NCBI RefSeq assembly: GCF_902825155.1
Contig: NZ_CADEAG010000005.1
Span: 95,362-159,361, forward strand
Direction of reading: 5' to 3'
DNA from: Bartonella taylorii 8TBB
Lineage (GTDB): Bacteria; Pseudomonadota; Alphaproteobacteria; Rhizobiales; Rhizobiaceae
Length of the DNA: 64,000 bases
The translations under genes and the position numbers were made by a program. The notes below the pieces were generated by a model. It searched no databases and was not told the origin of the DNA. It saw only the letters and a program-made list of their open reading frames with translations. Shown one piece after another: positions 53,407 to 63,510 of the stretch. Every line of letters starts with the position of its first letter. Within the stretch, counting starts at the first letter, position 1.

Positions 53407-54666
53407 TTATTTTTCAGTCTGCCACCAAGGAGTTGGATTCACAGGCTTCCCCTGCTTTCTAAACTCAATGTAAAGCATTGGAGTCGTTTTGCCTATATCC
53501 AATGCAACACTGTTCGCAACAAATTGCATCCCCATCGTTCCAAGAGGTTCACCTGCAAGAACAAACTGTCCCTGAGTGACGTTGATTCTCGACATCCCAA
53601 TAAGAACGATATGATAACCATTTCCAACATTAAGAATGATTAATTGTCCATAAGAACGAAATGGTCCAGCAAAAGCAACAAGAGCATCAGCAGGTGATAT
53701 AACAACGGCTGCTGCTTCTGTTTCAATCATTTCACCAAAGCGTGTAATCTGCGAACTACTATTCATGTGTTGAATTTTTTTTCCCGCAACAGGAAAAAGT
53801 AAAGAGCCTTTTCGGCTTTCAAAATTGGCTTGCTCTAACAATTGTAAATTTTTCTGTACCTGTACTGAGACATCAGAACTAAGTTTTGATTGACGGTCAA
53901 GTTCTAAAATCAATTCCTCCAAAGACTGCGCTTTTTTAGCGAGTATAATGTTTTTCTGTTGCTGCTCTGTAAGTTCTTCTTCTGACATTTTTTGTAATTT
54001 GGCTTTTTCATCTAATAAAAGCTCTAAACGCTTTTGCTGCTCTGCTTGATTTTGCATTTTAGTCTTTAGCGTTGCATATTCTGTGGCAATTGAATGACGT
54101 AAATTAGTCAACTCCTTGAGGCTTGCTGTTAAAACCTGTATTTTCTCTTGCATTTGCGATACGACAGCCCCTAATAAAACAGAACTCCGGACAGAAGCTA
54201 ACGCATCCTCAGTCCTCACCATAAGAGCAGGAGGTGGATTTAATCCCATACGTTCTAAGAGTGCAAGAACTTCTGCAAATTCAGCGCGATTACTTTTTAA
54301 ACTTTGATGAACTTGTGCCTGTTTCTCTATCATTTTTTTAAGCTTTTCCTCCCTTTCAGCAATATCATTTGCTGCTGCACGTTCTGCTTTAGCAGCTTTT
54401 ATAAGTGCATCACTCAAAGCACGTTGATCTTTTTTTAAACGCTCAACTTGACGCGTAAGAAAAGCAACACGCTCACGTGAGAGTGAAATATTTTGGCGAA
54501 TTTCTACCAATGCTTTATGTGCGGCTTCTACACTGCTTACTGTATCTTCAGCATGCGATACAGAAAAGCAAAAAAATATACTCAAAAACAGCACTACAAA
54601 TATCACGCATTCCTCATATAAACATTGCATCTTTTTATGAAGAAGCTTTTTCATTTGCCCAACCAT
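53407..54666 (-). CDS. EnvC-like murein hydrolase activator (degenerate M23/LytM)
   Basis: The 419-aa protein has a signal peptide (FVVLFLSIFFCFSVSHA), two long coiled-coil stretches (about residues 45-130 and 165-285) and a C-terminal LytM domain. The zinc ligands of active M23 peptidases are missing, as in E. coli EnvC, so it probably activates amidases at the division site rather than cutting wall itself. The ending LYIEFRKQGKPVNPTPWW is typical of EnvC. Starts at 54666 and 54654 are both possible. It is cotranscribed with ctpA. Confidence 0.9.
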   Translation of the reverse strand: MVGQMKKLLHKKMQCLYEECVIFVVLFLSIFFCFSVSHAEDTVSSVEAAHKALVEIRQNISLSRERVAFLTRQVERLKKDQRALSDALIKAAKAERAAANDIAEREEKLKKMIEKQAQVHQSLKSNRAEFAEVLALLERMGLNPPPALMVRTEDALASVRSSVLLGAVVSQMQEKIQVLTASLKELTNLRHSIATEYATLKTKMQNQAEQQKRLELLLDEKAKLQKMSEEELTEQQQKNIILAKKAQSLEELILELDRQSKLSSDVSVQVQKNLQLLEQANFESRKGSLLFPVAGKKIQHMNSSSQITRFGEMIETEAAAVVISPADALVAFAGPFRSYGQLIILNVGNGYHIVLIGMSRINVTQGQFVLAGEPLGTMGMQFVANSVALDIGKTTPMLYIEFRKQGKPVNPTPWWQTEK

Positions 54667-54762
54667 TAAGTATCATCGCATAAATTAGCGATGCTTTAAA
54701 TGATGTCAGCTAAAACAATATTAATAAATACATAAATAAGTACTAAAAATTGCATAAAAATG

Positions 54763-55245
54763 TTAAAAACGATGATACGGATGGTTGCTCGCAATTGTTA
54801 CAGCACGATAAAGCTGTTCTGTAAGAAGTATACGCGCAATTTGATGTGGCCATGTCATAAAACCAAAAGACAAAAGAAAATCAGCACGATTTCTTATCTG
54901 TTCATTATGCCCATCAGGTCCTCCCAACGCAATTATGAGGTCACGAATACCTTCATCACGATAAAACCCCAATTTTTCAGCAAAAGCAGATGATGAAATT
55001 GACTCTCCACGCTCATCCAACACAATTAATCGACACTTTTCAGGTAAAAACTCGATAAGCTTTCTTGCCTCTTCCTCCATGCGCTGACATGCTGTTTGTG
55101 CACGGCTTTCTGATATCTCTTGTAGCTTTTTAAAATGAAATCCCACAGCTCCAGAACTTTTAGAAAAACGATCCAAATAATGGTCAACCAATTCGTGCTC
55201 TGCTCCTTTCTTCATGCGACCAACAGCAAAAATAGAAATTTGCAT
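54763..55245 (-). CDS. rlmH: RlmH, 23S rRNA pseudouridine-1915 N3-methyltransferase
   Basis: It methylates pseudouridine 1915 of 23S rRNA on assembled ribosomes. The 160-aa SPOUT protein has ISIFAVGRMKKGAEHELVDHY at its N-end, the SAM-knot segments LIVLDERGE and IALGGPDGHNEQIR, and the C-terminal LLTEQLYRAVTIASNHPYHR. The ATG at 55245 is preceded by GGAG at suitable spacing; the longer frame to 55260 overlaps rsfS. rsfS lies immediately upstream. Confidence 0.96.
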   Translation of the reverse strand: MQISIFAVGRMKKGAEHELVDHYLDRFSKSSGAVGFHFKKLQEISESRAQTACQRMEEEARKLIEFLPEKCRLIVLDERGESISSSAFAEKLGFYRDEGIRDLIIALGGPDGHNEQIRNRADFLLSFGFMTWPHQIARILLTEQLYRAVTIASNHPYHRF

Positions 55246-55246
55246 G

Positions 55247-55690
55247 TTAATGATCTCCAAAAAGAACTGATTTTATATTATTTAACTCTGGTAAAAGCCA
55301 CATTTTTTCTAAATTATAAAAGAGACGAATTTCCGGACGAAAAATATGAACAATAATATCACCTGTATCAATCAATACCCAATCACCTCCCGCAAGCCCT
55401 TCTACATTTGCAAAGCCGTACCCATTGTCTTTCCAAGCACATAACAAATGGTCAGCAACAGCAGATACATGACGTTGTGAATTTGCTGAAGCTATAACCA
55501 TGTAATCAGCTAAGGACGATCTACCCTGAATATCAATGGAGACGATGTCTTCTGCCTTTGTATCCTCTAAACTTTTGAGAATAATTCTAAGACCATCACT
55601 GACAGAAAAGATTTTTTTGTCTGCCGAAGATGTCATACTGTAAGAATGTTTTTGTAAAATGTTTTCCAGACCAATATCCTTTCTTATCAT
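55247..55690 (-). CDS. rsfS: RsfS, ribosomal silencing factor
   Basis: RsfS binds ribosomal protein L14 and blocks subunit joining when nutrients are scarce. The 147-aa protein has the core KAEDIVSIDIQGRSSLADYM, then RHVSAVADHLL, and GDWVLIDTGDIIVHIF. Two starts are possible: the ATG at 55690 or the ATG at 55636 (MTSSADKK), which gives a more usual length; neither has a clear ribosome-binding site. It ends one base before the rlmH ATG. Confidence 0.93.
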   Translation of the reverse strand: MIRKDIGLENILQKHSYSMTSSADKKIFSVSDGLRIILKSLEDTKAEDIVSIDIQGRSSLADYMVIASANSQRHVSAVADHLLCAWKDNGYGFANVEGLAGGDWVLIDTGDIIVHIFRPEIRLFYNLEKMWLLPELNNIKSVLFGDH

Positions 55691-55748
55691 TTAGAACATA
55701 GAAAAAAGAGAACCTTATCCCAAAGAGAAGCAGAATCTTATAAAATAT

Positions 55749-56342
55749 TCAAGAAAAATTATTCTCCTTTAAACGAAGACTCGTTGAAGACTGAAAAGAT
55801 AAAGGTCCATGCAAATAAGTCCAAGCTGGTGGTTTCATAAAAGGTAATCGTATACTTTCTCTCTCATCTAAACGAAAAGAACGGTAAACATGAGCTATAG
55901 GTGAAGAAAGTGCTGACATATGCACAAAAGGACGATCAATAATCGCAATAGGAAGCATAGATATGATATCATGCCATCGATGCCAATGATGAATCGATGC
56001 AAAACTATCTGCACCTATAACCCACACAAAACGTACCCCTCGGCAATGCGCAAGAATATGAGAAATCGTATCTACTGATACTTTACTCCCTATAGCCTGC
56101 TCAAAACCTGTTACGCGAATCTTCGGATGGTCAATGAGTTCAACACTTAGTCGCATTCTCTCCTCTAAAGATAATAAGTTTGCACAATCTTTTAAGGGAT
56201 TTCTCGGTGTTACCATCCACCATAATTGGTCAAGGCGTAAACGCCGAATTGCAATCTTTGCGACAAGAAGATGTCCAGCATGCGGTGGATTAAAAGATCC
56301 ACCAAAAAGGCCTACAATATTGGACCTTTCAACATGCGGCAT
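55749..56342 (-). CDS. nadD: NadD, nicotinate-nucleotide adenylyltransferase
   Basis: It makes nicotinic acid adenine dinucleotide in NAD synthesis. The 197-aa protein has the nucleotidyltransferase motif GLFGGSFNPPHAGHLLVA with its catalytic His residues, the WMVTPRNPLKD segment, WVIGADSFASIHHWHRW and the C-terminal SSTSLR motif. The ATG at 56342 was chosen; the longer frame starts with TTG at 56375 and overlaps the proA stop. It sits in the conserved proA-nadD-rsfS-rlmH run. Confidence 0.94.
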   Translation of the reverse strand: MPHVERSNIVGLFGGSFNPPHAGHLLVAKIAIRRLRLDQLWWMVTPRNPLKDCANLLSLEERMRLSVELIDHPKIRVTGFEQAIGSKVSVDTISHILAHCRGVRFVWVIGADSFASIHHWHRWHDIISMLPIAIIDRPFVHMSALSSPIAHVYRSFRLDERESIRLPFMKPPAWTYLHGPLSFQSSTSLRLKENNFS

Positions 56343-56371
56343 GCGATTTTTCCAAGGAAAAAATGGATTCT

Positions 56372-57628
56372 TCAAGGCCTAACCTGTCCACTTCCTTTAA
56401 TATGATACTGAAATGACGTCAGCTGTTCAACACCTATGGGACCACGCGCATGCATTTTTCCTGTTGCGATACCAATTTCCGCCCCAAAACCAAACTCACC
56501 TCCATCAGCAAATTGTGTAGATGCGTTATGAAGCAAAATGGCCGAATCTAAACGATTAAAAAAGTTATTTACCACCCTCATATCCTCAGCAATAATTGAT
56601 TCCGTATGTCCTGATGAATAACGCTGAATGTGCGCAATAGCCCCCTCAACACCTTCTACTGTTTTAACAGAAAGAATTGCATCAAGATATTCGTGTGACC
56701 AATCCTCTTCGCAGGCTAATTTGGCATCTGGCATCAGAAAAACAATATCCTCTGTTGCACGAATTTCACATCCCTTCTCCTGTAAAGCGGTCAGAACAGG
56801 AAGAAACTTTCTTAATGCATGGCGGTCAATGAGAACTGTCTCAACAGCACCACATATACCTGTCCGCCGCAACTTTGCATTTACAACAATATTACGGGCC
56901 ATATCTAAATCTGCCGACTGATCAATATAAATATGACAGAGCCCCTCTAAATGCGCAAAAGTCGGAACACGTGCATCAGACTGAACACGTGCAACAAGGC
57001 TTTTCCCACCACGAGGTATAATAACATCAATCATACCGTCCAGTCCCTTGAGCATTTCTCCAACAGCATCACGATCTGTTGTTCCAACCATTTGAATGGC
57101 ATCTTTAGGAAAACCAGCTTCCTCCAATCCTCTCACTAATGCCGAATGAAGTGCATGGGCAGAATGAAAACTATCCGAACCACCACGTAAAATTGCAGCA
57201 TTTCCTGCTTTCAAACATAAAGCGCTTGCATCAATTGTAACATTTGGTCGACTCTCATAAATAATGCCAATCACACCAAGGGGTGTACGGACACGACTAA
57301 TATGGAGCCCATTTGGACGTGTCCATTCACTCATAACTTGTCCAACAGGATCAGGTAAATATGCAATCTGGCGAACACTGTCTATAATTGCACGCAAACG
57401 CAATTCATCTAATTTGAGCCGATCAACCATTGCTGCCTTCAAATTATTCTGAGCAGCATTCTCTAAATCTTGACGATTAGCCCGTAAGATTTCAGCTGAT
57501 TGAGCCTCTAGATTTAAAGCTATCATTTCTAATGCTTTGTTCTTTTGTTCAGAAGACATAACCGCCAATGCAGCGGCGGCATGGCGTGCTTTTCGCCCCA
57601 TGTCCTTCATCTGTTCTTCTAAAGCCAT
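56372..57628 (-). CDS. proA: ProA, gamma-glutamyl phosphate reductase
   Basis: It reduces gamma-glutamyl phosphate to glutamate semialdehyde, the second step in proline synthesis. The 418-aa protein has the ALDH-like fold with the cofactor segment [19 protein letters not shown], the Cys-containing [15 protein letters not shown] region and the end [13 protein letters not shown]. The ATG at 57628 was chosen over the GTG at 57640. proB lies 49 bp upstream on the same strand. Confidence 0.96.
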   Translation of the reverse strand: MALEEQMKDMGRKARHAAAALAVMSSEQKNKALEMIALNLEAQSAEILRANRQDLENAAQNNLKAAMVDRLKLDELRLRAIIDSVRQIAYLPDPVGQVMSEWTRPNGLHISRVRTPLGVIGIIYESRPNVTIDASALCLKAGNAAILRGGSDSFHSAHALHSALVRGLEEAGFPKDAIQMVGTTDRDAVGEMLKGLDGMIDVIIPRGGKSLVARVQSDARVPTFAHLEGLCHIYIDQSADLDMARNIVVNAKLRRTGICGAVETVLIDRHALRKFLPVLTALQEKGCEIRATEDIVFLMPDAKLACEEDWSHEYLDAILSVKTVEGVEGAIAHIQRYSSGHTESIIAEDMRVVNNFFNRLDSAILLHNASTQFADGGEFGFGAEIGIATGKMHARGPIGVEQLTSFQYHIKGSGQVRP

Positions 57629-57677
57629 AGTATCATCCACTCTGCTAAAACAATAAATAAGGTAAAAGATAACTTTT

Positions 57678-58817
57678 TTAAGCAGAATCGGTCAAGCAAC
57701 GTAAAACCATATCATTACGATGCACCATAGCAGAGCATGCTTCATATCCAAGGATAGTTTCAATTTCCTCGCTTTTGCACCCCATAATGCGTACAGCTTC
57801 ATCCTTGCCATAACTCACAAGTCCACGAGCAATTTCAATTCCATTTGCATCAATAATTGCAACCGTATCTCCGCGATGAAATCTCCCCTCAACCGCAACA
57901 ACTCCTGCAGCTAATAATGATTTTCCAGATTCAAGAGCTTTAACCGCTCCCTGATCAATGGTCAAAATGCCAGATGGATCTAAATGACCAGAAATCCATG
58001 TTTTCCAAGCATTAACGGGCTTTTCACTGGCAGCAAAGAAACTTCTACGTTCTCCTCTATCAATTGCTGCAAGAGGATTCATACGTTTACCTGAAGTAAT
58101 AACCATCGCCGTTCCAGCGGAATTCGCTATTTTCCCAGCATCAAGCTTGGTTTTCATTCCTCCACGAGAAAACTCTGAAGCAGCAACATCAGCCATTTTT
58201 TCTATATCACTCGTAATTGATGCAATAAAGGGTATAAATTCAGCCGTTGGATCACGATGAGGAGATTTCGTATACAGACCATCAATATCTGATAAAAGTA
58301 TCAAAAGATCTGAACCCATCATCGTTGCCACACGCGCCGCTAAACGATCATTATCACCATAACGAATTTCGCTTGTTGCGACAGTATCATTTTCATTGAT
58401 AACAGGCACCGCTCCAAAACGTAAAAGCACATTAATCGTAGCACGTGCATTAAGATAACGTCGTCGCTCTTCCGTATCGAAGAGAGTAAGCAAAATTTGA
58501 CCCGTTTTTAATCCATATTGAGCAAGCGCATCTCTATATGTTTTTGCTAATTCAATTTGCCCCAAAGCAGCACATGCTTGACTCTCTTCTAATTTCAAAG
58601 CTCTCTTAGGAAGCTGTAGCAATGTTCTTCCTAAAGCAATAGCGCCTGAAGATACTAATAAAACCTCAACACCTTGTTGGCGCAAATTAGCAACATCACT
58701 TATCAAGCTTTTAAGCCATTCAGCACGTAAACCTGTCTGAGGATCAACCAAAAGCGCAGATCCAACTTTAACCACAATGCGTTTATAATGCGCAAGCTTT
58801 TGCAATCCAACAGTCAT
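57678..58817 (-). CDS. proB: ProB, glutamate 5-kinase
   Basis: It phosphorylates glutamate in the first, feedback-regulated step of proline synthesis. The 379-aa protein has an amino-acid kinase domain ([44 protein letters not shown]) and a C-terminal PUA domain (about residues 285-375). The ATG at 58817 is one base after the obgE stop, so translation is probably coupled; the extension to 58895 would lie within obgE. Confidence 0.96.
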   Translation of the reverse strand: MTVGLQKLAHYKRIVVKVGSALLVDPQTGLRAEWLKSLISDVANLRQQGVEVLLVSSGAIALGRTLLQLPKRALKLEESQACAALGQIELAKTYRDALAQYGLKTGQILLTLFDTEERRRYLNARATINVLLRFGAVPVINENDTVATSEIRYGDNDRLAARVATMMGSDLLILLSDIDGLYTKSPHRDPTAEFIPFIASITSDIEKMADVAASEFSRGGMKTKLDAGKIANSAGTAMVITSGKRMNPLAAIDRGERRSFFAASEKPVNAWKTWISGHLDPSGILTIDQGAVKALESGKSLLAAGVVAVEGRFHRGDTVAIIDANGIEIARGLVSYGKDEAVRIMGCKSEEIETILGYEACSAMVHRNDMVLRCLTDSA

Positions 58818-58818
58818 C

Positions 58819-59844
58819 TTAATCAACCCTGATATCGTCGCCAGCATCTTCTTTACGTGCCATTTCAATAATATGCGCCCCAGCACGTAGCACATTTTCT
58901 AAACCTTCACGACTGACCGCAGAAAACATCATCACAGATTTATCCGTTACTCTTTGCAAAAGTTCTTGTTTAGCTTTACGCTCCTCAATAGTGAGAGTAT
59001 CTATTTGACTCAGAGCTACAATTTCAGTTTTATTACTCAAATTGTTCCCGTATGCTTCTAGTTCATTACGCACAACTTTATATGCTTTTGCCACATCTTC
59101 TTCTTGAGCAGAAATCAAATGAAATAAAACACGACAACGTTCTACATGCCCTAAAAAACGGTCTCCAATCCCCACACCTTCATGTGCTCCTTCAATCAAA
59201 CCAGGAATATCAGCTAAAACAAATTCACGAGCATCAATACGTGCAACACCAAGATGAGGATGGAGAGTAGTAAAAGGATAATCTGCAACTTTTGGTTTTG
59301 CAGCTGTCACGGAAGCTAAAAAAGTTGACTTTCCAGCATTTGGCAAACCAATAAGTCCCGCATCAGCAATTAACTTCAAACGAAGCCACAATGTTCGCTC
59401 TTCTCCAGCTAAACCAGGATTTGCGCGACGAGGTGCCCGATTCGTAGACGTTGTAAAATGAAGATTCCCAAAACCGCCATTTCCTCCTTTTGCAAGACGG
59501 TAACGCTGTCCAACCTCAGTTAAATCACAGATTAACGTTGCATTATCTTCTTCAAAAATTTGCGTCCCAACCGGTACTTTAAGGATGACATCATCACCCT
59601 TTTCTCCTGTCATATTACGCCCCTTACCATGCCCCCCTGTTTTTGCTCTAAAATGCTGCTGGTAGCGATAATCGATCAGCGTATTGAGCCCATCAACAAC
59701 AAGAGCCCAAACATCACCACCACGTCCTCCATTCCCTCCATCAGGGCCTCCAAATTCGATGAATTTTTCACGACGAAATGATACTGCCCCTGCCCCTCCA
59801 TTACCAGAACGAATATAAACTTTAGCTTGATCAAGAAATTTCAT
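58819..59844 (-). CDS. obgE: ObgE/CgtA, ribosome-associated GTPase
   Basis: It is an essential GTPase in 50S assembly and stress signalling. The 341-aa protein has the glycine-rich Obg fold (residues 1-155, for example [16 protein letters not shown]) and a G domain with G1 [10 protein letters not shown]2 DYPFTT, G3 [12 protein letters not shown] and G4 LSQID (where NKxD is usual). The G4 variant is noteworthy but seen in some alphaproteobacterial Obg proteins. It is the first gene of the run through proB-proA-nadD-rsfS-rlmH. Confidence 0.96.
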   Translation of the reverse strand: MKFLDQAKVYIRSGNGGAGAVSFRREKFIEFGGPDGGNGGRGGDVWALVVDGLNTLIDYRYQQHFRAKTGGHGKGRNMTGEKGDDVILKVPVGTQIFEEDNATLICDLTEVGQRYRLAKGGNGGFGNLHFTTSTNRAPRRANPGLAGEERTLWLRLKLIADAGLIGLPNAGKSTFLASVTAAKPKVADYPFTTLHPHLGVARIDAREFVLADIPGLIEGAHEGVGIGDRFLGHVERCRVLFHLISAQEEDVAKAYKVVRNELEAYGNNLSNKTEIVALSQIDTLTIEERKAKQELLQRVTDKSVMMFSAVSREGLENVLRAGAHIIEMARKEDAGDDIRVD

Positions 59845-60023
59845 TAGAAATGCTCACCGAGGAATCAATCCCCTTAACCTCTACAGGCAACGCAATAATT
59901 TTACCAGTTTTTCATCATTTATAAAAGAAAAACTATAAACAATATCACTGATAACTTTTTGAGAATATCCTCACATTTAAATATGCAAGTATACTTAAGC
60001 CTTTTGAAAAGAAGAAACTATTA

Positions 60024-60734
60024 TTATCCTTTTATTTTTCCTTTAAATTCGAGTGCTAAAAGGTAAAGCTCTACTGATTCTGCTCTACTTGCGGGGGGTT
60101 TAACGTGATAAACTGTTTTAAAATTCTGTTTTAATGTCGTGAGCAGGGTGTTTTCTGCTCCACCTTGAAAGGCTTTTGCTAAAAAATGCCCTCTAGGCTT
60201 GAGAACTGAAAGAGCAAAATCAGCAGCAACTTCACATAAATGAACCGTTCTTAAATGATCTGTCTGGCGATGTCCTGTTGTTGGTGCGGCCATATCAGAA
60301 AGGACTACATCCGGCTTCGTTCCTAAAGCATCAATTAATTTCTGTGGTGCATCTGCATGCAAAAAATCCATTTCCAGCATCACAATCCCAGGCAACGGGT
60401 CAATAGGCAAATAATCAATACCAACCACACTAGGCTTTTCATTACTGGTTCCTACTAAACGCCCAACAACCTGACACCATCCCCCCGGCGCCGCTCCCAA
60501 ATCAATAACCTTTTGTCCTTTTTTGAGAAATTTATAGCGCTCATTAATTTCGATCAGTTTATAGGCAGCACGCGAACGATAACCATCTATTTTCGACTGA
60601 TGGACATATGGATCATTTAGATGTCGCTCTAACCATCGCCGTGATGACGCTTTAATAGTTCCTGCCTTTTTCTTCACGCGTTGATATAATTCATGCGATC
60701 CTGAACCCCCATATCCACCCGTCGTTTTTTTCAT
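60024..60734 (-). CDS. rlmE: RlmE/FtsJ, 23S rRNA 2'-O-methyltransferase (U2552)
   Basis: It methylates the 2'-OH of U2552 in 23S rRNA during late 50S assembly. The 236-aa protein has the [19 protein letters not shown] segment, SAM motif [14 protein letters not shown], the catalytic Asp in [12 protein letters not shown] and the catalytic Lys in FLAKAFQGG. The N-terminal 40 residues are basic, as in other rhizobial members. It lies 32 bp after the Ppx/GppA gene on the same strand, a conserved pairing. Confidence 0.95.
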   Translation of the reverse strand: MKKTTGGYGGSGSHELYQRVKKKAGTIKASSRRWLERHLNDPYVHQSKIDGYRSRAAYKLIEINERYKFLKKGQKVIDLGAAPGGWCQVVGRLVGTSNEKPSVVGIDYLPIDPLPGIVMLEMDFLHADAPQKLIDALGTKPDVVLSDMAAPTTGHRQTDHLRTVHLCEVAADFALSVLKPRGHFLAKAFQGGAENTLLTTLKQNFKTVYHVKPPASRAESVELYLLALEFKGKIKG

Positions 60735-60766
60735 AGTTGTTGATTGTCTCCATATTCTGATAGCTG

Positions 60767-62077
60767 CTAACGTTTTATACCTCTTCTTTTCCTATGGCGA
60801 TACCATACACCATCGCGCAACATAAGCTCTATCAAAATTCCTTCTCTCAATCCACGATCAGCAACTCTTAATCGTTTACTGGGCCAAACTTCTCGAATAA
60901 CATCTAAAATTGCACATCCGGCTAACACTAAATCTGCTCTCTCTCGCCCAATACAAGGATTGCTTACTCGTTTTTTTATGTCCCATGACAATAAACGTTT
61001 CATCATAAGAGTAATGTCTGCATCATTCATCCAAATGCCATCAACGCGTCTTCTATCATAATGCTCTAAATTAAGGTACATTCCTGCTAAAGTCGTAATC
61101 GTGCCAGAGGTTCCCAAAAGATGAAATTTTGAACTTTGCGCTAAAGCTCCTAATTTGTGTCGATCTGAAAAATTATTTAAAAGACCTCGCACATAACTTT
61201 TCATTTTTTCAAAATCGTCTAAACTAACATCATTTCCCCCAAAACGTTCAGCAAGCGTAACAACACCAACAGGAAGAGAAGTCCAAGCCGTAATCTGTTC
61301 AGCTAAACGAAAAGAACGCTTTTGTGAAACATCAAGAAGAACAATTTCCGATGACCCTCCTCCAATATCAAAAAGCACAATTGCATCAGTATTCGGCTCA
61401 ACAAGCGTACTACATCCTGAAACAGCAAAACGCGCTTCTGTTTCCCGATCAACAATTTCCAATTGAAGGCCAGTTTCATCCAAAACACGTTGAATAAAAT
61501 GTCTACCATTTTTTGCCGAACGACAAGCTTCCGTTGCAATTAAACGATAACGTTTAATACGCCTTTGTTTTAACTTTAAATGACAAATCTTTAATGCTTC
61601 AATCGCACGATCCATAGCTCGTGTATTAAGGAAGCCGTTATTTACTAAACCTTCTCCCAATCGTACGATGCGCGAAAAAGCATCAACAACACGAAAATAC
61701 CCAGGTTTAGCGGGAGATGCAATAAGAAGGCGACAATTATTCGTCCCCAAATCAAGTGCCGCATAAAGAGGCGGAGATTCTAATTGAGAGACTCGTGGAA
61801 GAAAATATGTTTTGGGGCTTTTTGTTTTTTTGACACCTAAAATTGCTCGACCTTGGAGTTCAAGAGCTGTATCTGATTGGATAAGCACCTGTTTCTGTTT
61901 CCAGCACCTTTTTCTCTGTTGTTTCTTTATATCAACAGAAACAGAGCGCGTCCCCATCTGTAACAATGCAGAATGATTATTTTGATTGCACCCACTTTGA
62001 CCATATAATCGCTTTGCTCTGGTATCATACGCACTTGCTCGCTTTGATTCTTTTGAATCATAATCTAACGGGGTCAT
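60767..62077 (-). CDS. Ppx/GppA phosphatase family protein
   Basis: It is a sugar-kinase-fold enzyme hydrolysing polyphosphate or pppGpp. The 436-aa protein has the phosphate motif [15 protein letters not shown] at about residue 105, [17 protein letters not shown], and the second phosphate loop [16 protein letters not shown]. The C-terminal HD domain of long Ppx proteins is missing, as is usual in Rhizobiales. The first 100 residues are a basic, probably disordered extension of no known function; a downstream start is possible but no in-frame ATG lies close to the fold. Ppx versus GppA activity cannot be told apart by eye. Confidence 0.9.
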   Translation of the reverse strand: MTPLDYDSKESKRASAYDTRAKRLYGQSGCNQNNHSALLQMGTRSVSVDIKKQQRKRCWKQKQVLIQSDTALELQGRAILGVKKTKSPKTYFLPRVSQLESPPLYAALDLGTNNCRLLIASPAKPGYFRVVDAFSRIVRLGEGLVNNGFLNTRAMDRAIEALKICHLKLKQRRIKRYRLIATEACRSAKNGRHFIQRVLDETGLQLEIVDRETEARFAVSGCSTLVEPNTDAIVLFDIGGGSSEIVLLDVSQKRSFRLAEQITAWTSLPVGVVTLAERFGGNDVSLDDFEKMKSYVRGLLNNFSDRHKLGALAQSSKFHLLGTSGTITTLAGMYLNLEHYDRRRVDGIWMNDADITLMMKRLLSWDIKKRVSNPCIGRERADLVLAGCAILDVIREVWPSKRLRVADRGLREGILIELMLRDGVWYRHRKRRGIKR

Positions 62078-62901
62078 TCTTCCTTATCCTTTAAGCGTTT
62101 TCCCCCAATAAACAAACGCGAGAACTCTTCTGCTCAATTAATAAATCTAAAGTAACAATGTGGTATTAAATTATAAATATCAAGAAAACATTCCCTATTT
62201 TTCTATTATAAAATTTTTTACGCTAGCATCATTCCGGTTTTTGAATAATCTTGTGGTTGTTCCCACAATATCCTGCTTTTCTTTATGAACTTGAAACTAT
62301 AAATTAATCGTTTATGTTTACAGCCATTTTTGTAAATTACTAAACTTTCTTTATATCATTCACATGGAATAGTATTGTATAAAGATAAATTTATACTTTT
62401 AGGGAGTTTTGGAATTATAATTTTCTTTTGTTTCACAAAATGGTAGCATTGTAATTGTATTTTCAGAATGACTGAAATCTTACTGCTATCACAAAAAAGA
62501 TACTACAGCATTTTAATTGGGAGTTATTGGTATCAAATAAGATCATTCCCAAAACCTGTAAAAAACTTTTACAGGAATAAATGAACTCGTCCATCATCCG
62601 AGAAAGCCATATTTCTATTTTTTAAAACTTCTTACTCTCAGTTATTTTTACGGTTAAAGAATCCTATAATTCACTCATAAGCCCTACAGAAAAACTCTAA
62701 TATGATTTTCTATTGTATATAAATAGCTTATTATGATTTTTAGACTTTTAAAATGTGCCCTTATTTTAATCAATCGCCTCTACATCACATCGTATAGAAA
62801 TTCTCACTCATTACTCTTCATTTCAATCTGGATATGCAACTAAATCTGAAATACACTGCAAAAATTTATGAAAAAATCTTTGTTAAAAAACTCCATGCAG
62901 T
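62078..62901. other. Long AT-rich spacer between Ppx/GppA and the IalB paralogue
   Basis: No gene-like frame is present in these 824 bp. A hairpin at 62555-62575 may end transcription from the adhesin-IalB unit. The Ppx/GppA promoter should lie at the left end. Such large spacers beside adhesin loci are common in Bartonella. Confidence 0.5.
62551..62575 (-). terminator. Possible terminator of the adhesin-IalB unit
   Basis: CCTGTAAAA (62555-62563) and TTTTACAGG (62567-62575) form a perfect 9-bp stem with a 3-base loop. On the minus strand a TTTT tract follows. It lies about 330 bp after the stop of the IalB paralogue, which is unusually far. Confidence 0.4.
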
Positions 62902-63510
62902 CTATCGTTGTAGAGAATTAAGTGCTGCACTTAATCCTTTAAATGGTACAATAAAGGAAAATATCTTTCCCTCTTTAACCTTATAGGAGATACGCACTTT
63001 TTTGTTCTGCTCTATTTGTTTACTAAGGACTGCTCCTACAGGTGACTGAGCCAAACAGACCGTTTCATTGCACTGCGTATAATGAATGAGGAGGGGCTTT
63101 TTAACGCCTTCCAAAAATATTCGAAGTGGGATGTTTGTATCAGTATTTGGCAATGTTCGAAAGAGCATTACTGCTTGGCCATTTTTCGTAGAAACAAGAG
63201 ACCAACTAAAAATAGTATTATCCTCCTGGTCATGAACAGTCTGAGTTACATTACATACACCTTGCTTAAGCTTTTGTTTTTCATCCTCTTTTTCATCGCA
63301 AATCAAAGTCCAATGATAAAATTGCATAATGATTCGACGTGTCTCACCACGTTCTCCCTTAGGAATAGATAAATGCGGTGGTTGCACCGTATAAACATTA
63401 TTATTCTCATTAGCAAGACTTTCGCCCTTACCTAATAAGGCAAGGACGAATAAAATCTTCACAAAAACATTTCCTTTTTTTATCATGCTATCAGTTTTTT
63501 CCATCATCAT
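62902..63510 (-). CDS. IalB-family exported protein (paralogue of IalB)
   Basis: The product of 202 aa (or 194 from the ATG at 63486) has a signal peptide core (FVKILFVLALLGKGESLA) and a diverged IalB domain. The four-Cys pattern is kept (WTLICD, GVCNV, TQCNETVC), and it ends with the family helix (VPFKGLSAALNSL). It is longer between the first two Cys residues than IalB at 50851. The ATG at 63510 overlaps the stop of the upstream adhesin gene in an ATGA junction, so both are probably expressed together. Function by analogy is envelope stability or host-cell invasion; this is inference. Confidence 0.82.
   Translation of the reverse strand: MMMEKTDSMIKKGNVFVKILFVLALLGKGESLANENNNVYTVQPPHLSIPKGERGETRRIIMQFYHWTLICDEKEDEKQKLKQGVCNVTQTVHDQEDNTIFSWSLVSTKNGQAVMLFRTLPNTDTNIPLRIFLEGVKKPLLIHYTQCNETVCLAQSPVGAVLSKQIEQNKKVRISYKVKEGKIFSFIVPFKGLSAALNSLQR

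Noticed and set aside
58819..59844. Obg G4 motif LSQID instead of NKxD as a sign of decay
   Set aside because: The gene is otherwise intact and essential in other bacteria, and similar G4 variants occur in alphaproteobacterial Obg proteins.
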